Positions 22,800-31,730 of a stretch of 64,000 nucleotides of DNA are shown piece by piece. Position numbers and translations under genes: made by a program. Position 1 is the first letter of the stretch. Each line of letters begins with the position of its first letter. Location: contig BTPG01000007.1 in the NCBI GenBank assembly GCA_036245525.1, forward strand, positions 120,475,132-120,539,131, written 5' to 3'. The DNA comes from Semisulcospira habei (lineage: Eukaryota; Mollusca; Gastropoda; Semisulcospiridae). A model generated the notes under the pieces. That model did not search any database. It was not told the DNA's origin and worked only from the letters and a program-made list of their open reading frames with translations.

Positions 22800-23275
22800 T
22801 TTCGAAGCGTGCTTCTTAAGCACGCGTCAGAAGAAAAAAAAAGCCCCCCAAACACAAGACAAAACAGTAAATTGTTTTGTCCGACAGTGCGGCTTACTTC
22901 TTTTAGTTTGTATGTTATTTAATGTTTTAAGTGTTCAAAATGCCAGAAAATAACCAACTAAGCGAGAGATGCCGTTCTTAACACAGAAAAAGACACGCTT
23001 AAAAATAACAAAAAAAACTATGATGAGACTTTGTTATTTTTCTTTCTGAAGTGTGTTTTGTTGTTGTTTAATCATATTTTTTTTCTGAAGTATGTTTATT
23101 CCTTTGTTTATTTCAGTCTTTTCTATTATGTCCTTATTTTTCCAGAAGCGTGTTTCTTTCTTTTCACTGTTTGTCTTAGTTCAGTTTTGTTCTGAAGCGT
23201 GCTTCTTTTTTGCGTGTGTGTGCTTACAGTTTATTAGTCACTCAATGTTTTTCATGAAGCGTGTTTGTTTTTAAG
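22800..23275. repeat. Degenerate tandem array around CTGAAGYGTGYTT
   Basis: Variants of GAAGCGTGCTTCTT occur near 22804, 23047, 23087, 23144, 23194 and 23256, each followed by a T-rich stretch. The later units are about 40-60 bp apart. No gene is seen. Confidence 0.6.
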
Positions 23276-23354
23276 TTAACACATTTGAGACGTGCCACAT
23301 TCGGATACTCGGCAAAGCCACGTATCCGAATGCAGCATGTATCGAATGTGTTAA
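23276..23354. mobile_element. Family C palindromic MITE, TTAA to TTAA
   Basis: TTAACACATTTGAGACGTGC at the left, GCATGTATCGAATGTGTTAA at the right. The inner CATTCGGATAC is matched by GTATCCGAATG. Confidence 0.9.
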
Positions 23355-23374
23355 TTTCTTGCTTGGCAGTCAGT

Positions 23375-23950
23375 GTTTTGGTATGGAATCTTACAGGTAT
23401 AGGCCATCAAAGGTGAATGGTCCTGGGGACTTTAACACTTATCAAAGTGACACATTGGACTTGGGACTTTAGGAATGTTGTGATACTGTTGAAAAATGCC
23501 AGGGACAATATGGGGTGCAAGGGACTTAGTTACTAATCAACTGTTGAGTTGGACTTAGAGTTTGCCGCTAATGGTTTTCAACTGATGAGAAACTTATTGG
23601 TGAAAGTATCGGGTGCAAAGGACTTAGGTACATGTACTTAGCAGTGGTGGAATGAGACTTGAGACTTACAGGATTGCTGCACTACTGATGTAAACTATCA
23701 GGGAGAAATATCGGGAATTCTATGAGGCATAGACACTTATTAATTGTGGAATTGGACTTGGGGCTTTTTGTGCTACTGATGAACAATGTCACAGAAACGT
23801 CTCAGGAACTCTATGGGACTTAGGCATTTAACATTTGGAAATCGGACTTAGGGTTTTCAGGAATGCGGTGATACTGATGACAATTATCATGGAAAGTATC
23901 GGGGACGCTAGTACAGGTATGCTGTTAGTAGTACTGACTGACAAAAAAAT
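23375..23950 (+). repeat. Old ~90-104-bp tandem array upstream of the T-box gene
   Basis: The motif TTGGACTTGGGACTTT and variants recur at 23455, 23549, 23654, 23752 and 23842. Each is followed by GATACTGATGA-, CAGGGA-, TATCGGG- and GGGACTTAG-type blocks in the same order. Units have diverged strongly. The array is 1.7 kb upstream of the Tbx2/3 start codon. Confidence 0.75.
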
Positions 23951-24113
23951 ACCAGGAATGCGAAGGGTAGGAATGCAGAGCGCTTGATGAATAACAATCG
24001 GGAATGTTCTACGCGTAATGAAAGGCATGCTACTGATGGAGACATGATACATGTTGTATCGGGCTGTAGCGAATACTAATTAATATTTTGTGTGTTAATT
24101 GATAATAATGTGA

Positions 24114-24180
24114 GTGCTGGTCTGTGAATTTGGACCTTACGACTGGAAGCCGTAAGATCCAAAATCACAGACCACCACAC
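24114..24180. repeat. Family I palindrome
   Basis: GTCTGTGAATTTGGACCTTA pairs with TAAGATCCAAAATCACAGAC. It lies next to a second I copy at 24206. Confidence 0.85.
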
Positions 24181-24205
24181 ATTTCAGGGATGCTTCCTCA
24201 TTTCT

Positions 24206-24270
24206 GTGCTCGTGTGTAATTTTGGACCTTATGACTGTGAGACACGGGGTCAAAATCACAGAGTAGCACA
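24206..24270. repeat. Degraded family I palindrome
   Basis: TGTAATTTTGGACCTTATGA and GGGTCAAAATCACAGA remain. The pair with 24114 may be a local duplication. Confidence 0.7.
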
Positions 24271-24289
24271 AGTATTACCCTATCACAGT

Positions 24290-24455
24290 AAAAAACCAGT
24301 AAGTGCATTTTTGTGAAAGCAAGATTTTTATTGTAATACAATGACAATCTCGCCTTTTACAAAAAACAAAAACAAAAAAACCCAACAAAAATACAAAAAC
24401 ACAAAAAACAACAACAAAACACCAGACTTGCTGTCTTTTGCTTTCAAGGGGCATT
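24290..24455. repeat. Family J palindrome with A-rich insertion
   Basis: GCAAGATTTTTATTGTAATA pairs with ACAATGACAATCTCG. A CAAAAA-rich run separates it from the right end ACTTGCTGTCTTTTGCTTTC. Confidence 0.7.
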
Positions 24456-25670
24456 CATGTCAAGAACGATTTACTTTTGTGTGCAGAAATGAAATATGAT
24501 GTCCTACGTGAGGACGAGATAAAAAAATTCAACCAGTGACAAGCCATGTCTTCGATCAAGTGTGACTTTTAGACTGTAATTGTTTGTACTACAAATACAA
24601 GGAATATTAGGCTTGTGTGATCGATGCTTATACACCAGGAATACCGCCTGCGGATGATCAAAACATCAAGGAATGCTGGCAACAGTGACGAAGGCGCATC
24701 AGAAATACAACATTACTGATTGAGGACGGATCATTTCGTGACGGACTGTGAGTTTTTACTGCTAACCCCGATACTTCCAGAGCTTGTAAAACACTGCGGC
24801 GAAGAAAACACGACTAAACGAAGAAATATTGCCTTCACATACGCTGCAGTTATTGCATGTGCTATTTTAGTTTTCTATTTGAAGATAAACGTGATTTTCT
24901 TTTTGTGAATATTTAACCACTTTGTTTCTCAAGACTTGACTAAGGGAAGGAAATACGAGCGGAGACTTTTCACTTAATTGCTGGTGTGCTGAACTGAACT
25001 GAGAATATTTTTAAAAAAGAAATTGCGGTTTTTTTCCATGTTGTGTGCTTTTTTTAAAATACGAGCACCACTGAAGCAATACTAACCTAAGCCCGGCAAT
25101 ACATGTATTATGCCCGTTGTGTTCTTGTGACACTTGCCTGTTGTTTCATCCTGCTACTGTGATTCTGTTCGCCAGCCCGTGAATGTGTATTATTCCGTTA
25201 TAATTATTATAACAAAGCCACGTAACTTGACACCATCGTGCTGTTCTTAGAGGCCTGCGTCATTTTGCAAAATTTCTAGTTGATCAGTTTTATATACAAA
25301 AACTTACGACTCGCGCGATGCCACAAATATACATTAACATTGTATAATAGATACAACTGTGCTAGAACTACTCACTTTTTGTATTTGATTTTAACAGTGA
25401 CGGTAACACTGAGCATTACAAGGTCATTCTTTGTTGATTACAATGAACCAGCCTTAACCATTTTTAACTTTTGCTTGCCGATCAACAAGAAGGAGATACT
25501 TTTCATCCTGCTTTTAAACTATCACCCGACATTTTCAAAAGGAAATTGTGTGTGCTTTTTTTTTACTTCGCACATTGCTGTGAACTGTCATTTGAATTCT
25601 GCAAGTGAAACCCGTGCGCATTTTTCTGAGGAAAAACAAATACAACAACAATAGCAACAACACAATCACA
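24456..25670 (+). promoter_or_regulatory. Proximal flank and 5' UTR of the T-box gene
   Basis: About 1.2 kb of AT-rich sequence with no palindrome, microsatellite or transposon that I can recognise, unlike the surrounding DNA. It must include the 5' UTR and probably the promoter. No TATA box or transcription start can be fixed by eye. Frame stop TGA at 25593-25595 precedes the start codon. Confidence 0.5.
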
Positions 25671-26005
25671 ATGGCTTTCTCACCATTCCTATTTCCGCGC
25701 TCTTCGGACTACGGAGTGGGCTCTTTGCTGGCCCCGCATCCATACCTCCCGGGTCTGCCCTTTCACCCTTCCAGCCTGCCGTCCCACCTCCTGCCCAAGC
25801 TCCAGAGCGCCATGGGCCGGGCGGGACTGATCCCAGGGGACTTTCTCGGGCACCCCCCGGGCATGGGCCGCGCGCTGGGTCGGGGGAGTCTGGAGACGAA
25901 TGACCCTGACGTTCAAGACGACCCTCAGGTGGAGCTGGAGGCCAGGGAACTCTGGCAGCGATTCCACAAACTGCAGTCCGAGATGGTCATCACCAAGTCT
26001 GGCAG
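25671..26005 (+). CDS. Tbx2/3: Tbx2/3-type T-box transcription factor, first coding exon
   Basis: T-box factors of the Tbx2/3 (optomotor-blind) subfamily are DNA-binding nuclear regulators, mostly repressors, acting in organ patterning. The exon encodes 111 full codons. The start is ATG with a good context (ACAATGG) and is the first ATG after an in-frame stop at 25593. The N-terminus MAFSPFLFPR with SDY and SLLAPHPYLPGLP resembles the conserved N-terminal motif of the subfamily. Residues 80-112 (DVQDDPQVELEARELW, FHKL, EMVITKSGR) are the start of the T-domain, where the family has DDP.V.LE..ELW..FHKL..EMVITKSGR. The exon stops inside the T-domain at GGCAG|GTGAGG, a good donor, leaving two bases of the Arg codon (phase 2). 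The rest of the T-domain is not in the window. Base composition is clearly richer in GC than the flanks. Whether it is Tbx2, Tbx3 or the unduplicated invertebrate gene cannot be decided; the last is likely. Confidence 0.93.
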
Positions 26006-26056
26006 GTGAGGGCAGTTTAAAACGTAAAACCCGTAGACGCTGACGTAGACGTGGGG

Positions 26057-26482
26057 TCAACCCCTTCCTTGCCAAAACACTGTGACCAATACCCAACTGC
26101 AAAAGGGACTAGATCTTCACGGTGCTCCCGTATTTTCTGAGCCCACGAAGATCTATGCCTTTAGCTGATACAACTTTGTATGCGTGTTACTTGTACGGCT
26201 TGGACTATCTGGCGATCTGTTAACTCATTCTACCCCAGATACACCACAGCAAAATAAGGATCGACCATGATATTTCAAGGGTGATGCCAGAATAGCTTGG
26301 CGCCTATGGGCGCCAAGCTATTCTGGCATCACCCTTGAACTATCATGGTCGATCTGTGTCCTGCACTGGCAATGCAGTCTTCAGAGGACGACGTCAAAAT
26401 TTTGGGATTTCGGTGTTGGGGTAGAATGAGTTAACAAAGAGTCAGACACACAATCTGCGTCCACTGGAAGCGAAGGGGTTAA
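26057..26482 (+). mobile_element. A-type MITE interrupted by a B-type MITE
   Basis: The left tip TCAACCCCTTCCTTGCC is a decayed TTAACCC end. The degraded A hairpin is at 26100-26165. The right part (CAATCTGCGTCCACTGGAAG, then GGGGTTAA at 26475-26482) matches other A-type ends. The unit is split by the B element at 26220-26434. It begins about 50 bp after the exon 1 donor. Confidence 0.8.
26220..26434 (+). mobile_element. Complete B-type MITE nested in an A-type MITE
   Basis: TTAACTCATTCTACCCCAG to GGGGTAGAATGAGTTAA, 215 bp. Removing it with one TTAA restores a continuous A-type right half, so TTAA is the target duplication. The hairpin core GCCAGAATAGCTTGGCGCC is perfect. Confidence 0.93.
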
Positions 26483-26505
26483 ACGTAGTTGTAGATGGCC
26501 GTAGG

Positions 26506-26570
26506 CAAGAGAAATAGATTATCATGAACCCTTGCGTATGCAGGGGCTCATGATAGTCAATGTATCTTGC
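26506..26570. repeat. Family A palindrome
   Basis: CAAGAGAAATAGATTATCAT pairs with GCTCATGATAGTCAATGTAT. Both arms carry ATCATG/CATGAT in place of the usual CTCATG/CATGAG, a shared change. Confidence 0.85.
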
Positions 26571-27032
26571 AGCCGTCTTTCGTTCCTGGTATCAACCGAC
26601 AAACCCTGAATATATGCTGCAGATTATTTGCAATGTATTGTTGCGCATGATATTTGTATCGTGTTCACTTAGTTGTGCCGTGTCGGCGTGAAGTCCAGAA
26701 GCTGGAACCGCATGGTTAGAATGTAGTGGACATTCGGAAAGTGTATGCAGATATGAATGTCGAAATGTTCGAGTGGCGTAGATTCTCATAGACACCCGCA
26801 ACGACACGGAGTTATGAGAATTTATGACTAAATACGACGCGTATCGCACATTTATATTCAGCTGTCTATTTTTTTTCTTTCTAAACAAGTTCCTGTTTAT
26901 GAAAATCAAAACATCCAGCTGGTCTTAAAGACGATGGCTGTTGCGCGCATATTAACTATAAATTATGAAGACTCAACATGAAGTGCACCAGTATGCTCAA
27001 TGAGGACACCGATACACCTCATGGCACCAGCG

Positions 27033-27247
27033 TTAACTCATTCAACTCCGACACGCCACGGCAAGACAGGGATCGAGCGTGATAGTTCAAGGGTTGTGCC
27101 AGAATAGCTTGGCGCCCATAGGCGCCAAGCTATTCTGGCACAACCCTTGAACTATCACGCTCGATCTGTTTCCAGAAGCGCAATACAGTCTTCGGGCCGG
27201 GCAACTTCAAAATTTGCGGATTTCGGTCCTGGAGCAGAATGTGTTAA
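27033..27247 (+). mobile_element. Complete B-type MITE
   Basis: Tips TTAACTCATTCAACTCC and GGAGCAGAATGTGTTAA. The core variant GGTTGTGCCAGAATAGC is matched exactly by GCTATTCTGGCACAACC, and GAGCGTGATAG by CTATCACGCTC. Confidence 0.92.
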
Positions 27248-27452
27248 TGATGTTGCATCAGAAAATATATGCGTCTTTGCATTAGTGTTAATTTATTCAT
27301 TGTGTACGTTTTATGTTTCTGACGATTATGTGTTTTCAAATAATGCGTGCTGACCGGCGAGCAAACGGAAACGATTACATAGAAAGAAAAAAAAAAAGCG
27401 AACTGTGTGTGCAGTCGAAATAATGTGAGCAGGCCATATTAATGTTATTGGC

Positions 27453-27666
27453 TTAACTCATTCTACCCCAGACACACCACAGCAAGATAAGGATCGACCA
27501 TGATAGTTCAAGGGTGATGCCAGAATAGCTTGGCGCCTATGGGCGCCAAGCTATTCTGGCATCCCCCTTGAACTATCATGGTCGATCTGTGTCCTGCACT
27601 GCAATGCAGTCTTCAGAGGACAACGGCAACATTTGAGGATTTCGGTCTTTAGGTAGAATGGGTCAA
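27453..27666 (+). mobile_element. B-type MITE
   Basis: The left tip is TTAACTCATTCTACCCCAG. The right tip has decayed to GGTAGAATGGGTCAA. The hairpin is nearly perfect, with one change (CATCCCCC) in the right arm. Confidence 0.9.
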
Positions 27667-27817
27667 TAAAAAAAAAGATATAAACGAACAATCGCACGAA
27701 CGAACAAACATGCATCTCTAAATTCATCGCTTTTACCACGTTTTAGACCCGCCTGTTCTGTCACATCTAAAATTACGACAACGTGCTTGGTGTTTAGGCC
27801 TACGTGATGGTGATTAT

Positions 27818-27901
27818 CAGGTCTTTGGCTGTCGGTAGCGGTTTTTGTCGCCATGATGGAATCATCGCGACAAAAAGCGCTGCCGACAGTCGAAGGGTTA
27901 A
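27818..27901. mobile_element. Family D palindromic MITE
   Basis: CTTTGGCTGTCGGTAGCGG pairs with GCGCTGCCGACAGTCGAAGG. The right tip GGGTTAA shares its TTAA with the next C unit. Confidence 0.88.
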
Positions 27902-27952
27902 CTCATTTCGTGGCCAGCCGCATCCGGATGTGGCCGGCCGCGAATGAGTTAA
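27898..27952. mobile_element. Short family C-like palindromic MITE
   Basis: TTAACTCATTTCGTGGCCAG to CGGCCGCGAATGAGTTAA, 55 bp, centred on GCATCCGGATGTGG. It uses the same TTAA as the D unit before it. Confidence 0.85.
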
Positions 27953-28156
27953 TGTGTTGGTTTGAGACTTTGGATCGTACGGCATCAAACCGTAACGCTA
28001 AACGTGACAGAACAGCGCACATTTTATGTTATATACAAATTTGCGATAAGTGCATACACGTAATTTAGTTTCCGAGACATTTGTTTCATAATGAAAATAA
28101 ACATTTCATAGGACATTCGAACAGGTCATTTTCAAAAGGCATTTGTAAGTTGAGTT

Positions 28157-28220
28157 CTGGTCTGCGATGTTAAACCCTTACGAACCAGAGCCGTAAGGTC
28201 TACATTCACAGAGCTGCACA
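28157..28220. repeat. Degraded family I palindrome
   Basis: GGTCTGCGATGTTAAACCCT and GCCGTAAGGTCTACATTCAC match the family with several mismatches. Confidence 0.75.
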
Positions 28221-28369
28221 CATATTGTCATGATCATCTCCTGATGTGAAAATCAGGTTTACCAACCAAGCTTATTTGGTGTACGTGTTCCATGATGATT
28301 CGTTCGAAAATGAACAGATGAGTTTCCAGCTCTGTCTTTTTTGTCGTAATTTGGGACGAACTCTGCCAG

Positions 28370-28436
28370 CAAGAGGCATAGCCTATCATGAGTCCCCTGC
28401 ATCTGCAGAGGGCTCTTAAGAATCTATGCCTTTTGC
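28370..28436. repeat. Family A palindrome
   Basis: CAAGAGGCATAGCCTATCAT pairs with GGCTCTTAAGAATCTATGCC around CCCCTGCATCTGCAGAGG. Confidence 0.85.
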
Positions 28437-28535
28437 AGAAGCTAGCTACTCGCTACATTAGAAATGTCACAGGAATACAGTATGGTTAAAGTACACGCAT
28501 CCATATCTCTTTCACTTCTGCATGTGACAACGTGA

Positions 28536-28624
28536 TTAACTCTTTGGCTGTAGGTAGCGCTTGTTGTCGCGATGATTCCTGGAATCATCGCGACAGCAAG
28601 CGCTACCGACAGACAAAGGGTTAA
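28536..28624. mobile_element. Family D palindromic MITE, TTAA to TTAA
   Basis: An 89-bp unit: TTAACTCTTTGGCTGTAGGT to ACCGACAGACAAAGGGTTAA. AGCGCTTGTTGTCGCGATGA pairs with TCATCGCGACAGCAAGCGCT with a single mismatch. Confidence 0.93.
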
Positions 28625-28944
28625 ATGAAAGAAAGGAACGCTTTGGATAACTTGAGTAATCTGACGAAGAAAAAAAGGTTTCAAAGGTTTCAGTTCCATA
28701 TGAATCACAAATCGTTAAAAAAGAAAATGAGGTATGTGTGAAATGGAATGTTTTATACAGGAAATGCAACGTTAAAAATCTGTATTGGATAACAGAACGG
28801 TATAATGTTGAAGCGTTTTATCATTGCACTTTTTAAAGTTCAGATCACGTGCACTATACGTCTGAATGACCATTTTTATTTTCAGTGTTAGCATTCAAGA
28901 TAATAACAAAAATAAAACCGAATACCCGACACAAACACCAACAC

Positions 28945-29659
<715 letters not shown>

Positions 29660-29799
29660 CTTTCATTCCCTAACACACACTATTTCTGGCTGCTCTTCAG
29701 CGTTGTGGCAGTTTAATGACGGCGAGGATCTAGCCCGGGCTCTGGTAATCTGTAAAGGGAGATAGATACGGCGTCCGTCATAATTATCTCCCTTCACGC

Positions 29800-30192
29800 A
29801 TAACATACTGTTATCTGATTGGTTGGCGGCCGAGCGACATTAAGGTCGGTATGGGGATATTGAGAATTTATTATAATATCATAGCGTACTTTTATCATAT
29901 TTTTGATTGTACCGGCGGCCGAGCGACAGTAAAGTTGCTATGACCTGCTTTGGGTATATACACAATTTAGTATTAGTCACCTAGCGTACTGTTATCTTAT
30001 TGCTGATTGGGCGGCGGCCGGACGACAATAAAGTTGCTAGTGACACATAATTTATTATTACTCGCATAGCATACTGTTATCTGATTGGATGGCGGCTGGT
30101 AGACAATAAAAGACGCGGGCGCGCGTATATTCATTTTATACTCTTAGCGACTAAGTCGTTAAGAGTATACACTGAATATATGCCCGCGCGTG
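29800..30192 (+). repeat. Four ~80-100-bp diverged tandem units ending in a hairpin
   Basis: TACTGTTATCTGATTGG-type blocks followed by GGCGGC, GAC and AATAAAG occur near 29803, 29888, 29985 and 30067. The last unit runs into an inverted repeat at 30107-30192 (TATACTCTTAGCGACT with AGTCGTTAAGAGTATA, outer GCGCGCGTATATTCA with TGAATATATGCCCGCGCG). Confidence 0.75.
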
Positions 30193-30569
30193 TATTTTTA
30201 TCGACTGTTAACGTCATAACGAGGCACTCTGTGACGTAAATCGTGTATTTTATGCTAAGGAGTAAATATTTGAGTGTATTTTTGTCTTCAGAGATTGGCC
30301 ATGAAGTTTGGCGTGGAATGTTTAGCTATACAAAAAGATATGAAGTTAATAACCTTCGAATAACGACATATATATATGTACAGATTTTTATCGAAGCATT
30401 ACAATTTGCATCATGTTCGTTTCTTAGACTGTAAGCAAACTAGCTCACACGAATCCATACATTTTTTGCTGTTTGAGATCTGCCCGATTGAAGTCACTGG
30501 CAATTACTTGTCATTATATCGATGCTTTTCAGCTCTAGGTCGGACTTGGAAAGTCAGTGACTTCTCGGC

Positions 30570-30672
30570 GAGCAACAAAAGGTCCTCGGGCCGATGTCAG
30601 CCTTAGCTGGACCGCGCACGGCCGTGCGCGGGCCAGCTAAGGCTGACGTCAGCCCGACGATCTTTTTCTCAC
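30570..30672. repeat. Family G palindrome
   Basis: AGGTCCTCGGGCCGATGTCA, then GCCTTAGCTGGACCGCGCAC, mirrored by GTGCGCGGGCCAGCTAAGGC and TGACGTCAGCCCGACGATCT. Very GC-rich, arms about 48 nt. No TTAA end. Confidence 0.93.
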
Positions 30673-30827
30673 CGTGTGTTCTCATTTCTTGCGCTAGGCA
30701 TGACCTAAGTTCGTCACACGGCTTTGACAGTGACAATAATCCACCCACAAGCCGAATACTAAAAACCCCGTGAAAAGTCACAGGCATATCAACAGATTTA
30801 ATTCTTGGGACATGTGCCGCAAAGCCG

Positions 30828-30893
30828 CAGACATAGATTCTCGCGAGCCCCTTGTTGTGTTGCAAGAGGCTCTTGAGGATCTGCGCTTCTTGC
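30828..30893. repeat. Degraded family A palindrome
   Basis: GCAGACATAGATTCTCGCGA pairs with GGCTCTTGAGGATCTGCGCT. The centre is replaced by TTGTTGTGTTGCAAG. Confidence 0.7.
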
Positions 30894-31215
30894 AGCTAAC
30901 AAAGAGGCTGAGACCGTTTCATTTTTAGTCACATCTCGTGACTCGGTACCGTGCATGTCTTATGTATCGATTTCACCTTAGAAACGAAGCGTTCATCATT
31001 TTACCTGGCGTACTGTTTCATCGCTATATAGCTGTCAGTGCTTGACGGATTCCTGCTTTTTTTCTCCCCCAGTGCTTTCCATCTGCAAGAGGCAGAGATT
31101 GTCACGAGCCACTGAAGACTCACAGATTGCCATGAGCGTATTCAGATGCATAGATTGCCATGGGTCCGTGCGTCTTGGATTAGGATTAGGTTGTAAGAAC
31201 TTCTGTGGCCGTTTG

Positions 31216-31254
31216 CATGCAGGAGTGAGCTTAGTCCTGCGCCAGCTACTCCTA
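31216..31254. repeat. Family H left-arm fragment
   Basis: TGCATGCAGGAGTGAGCTTA and GTCCTGCGCCAGCTACTCC match the left arm of the H copies at 18183 and 57580. There is no right arm. Confidence 0.65.
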
Positions 31255-31291
31255 TAGCCACCCATATAGCCATGACATGCTAAACAGGATG

Positions 31292-31389
31292 CGGATCTGC
31301 CTTGATAGTTCAAGGGTGGTGTCGGAATAGCTTGGCGCCTGTCGGCGCCAAGCTATTCCGACACCACTCTTGAACTATCATGGTCGATC
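31292..31389. repeat. Family B palindrome
   Basis: The copy-specific GGTGGTGTCGGAATAGC is matched by GCTATTCCGACACCACT. The outer left arm has lost GACCA (GGATCTGCCTTGATAG). Confidence 0.92.
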
Positions 31390-31730
31390 TGTCTCCAGAG
31401 CTGTGACGGGTACCTCAAAGGATGTCTTTAAAATAAAGTGATAATTTTATCCTCAGGATGTAATGAACTCTAGCGGAGCACCGTGCTTAATCCTGGTCTC
31501 AAGACTGAGCCTGCTCATGCACCTGACAGACCCCTACTGCATCTGCGGGGGTTTATATCGCTGTTCTATGCCTCTTACACTGAAGTTTTATCGGTGGAGT
31601 GATTGGCTGATTTTGCCATCACGGTGCAGATCCGAAAGAGGCATAGGTTGCCATGAGCACCTGCTGTGTCTGGTCTGTGACAACCTGTGTCTCTTCAGTC
31701 ACTCTTTTTAAGCAGAGTTCATAGTTGCGG

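Noticed and set aside
25605..25670. N-terminal extension of the T-box protein from a GTG upstream
   Set aside because: GTG is not a usual start here, and the ATG at 25671 has a good context and matches the conserved subfamily N-terminus.
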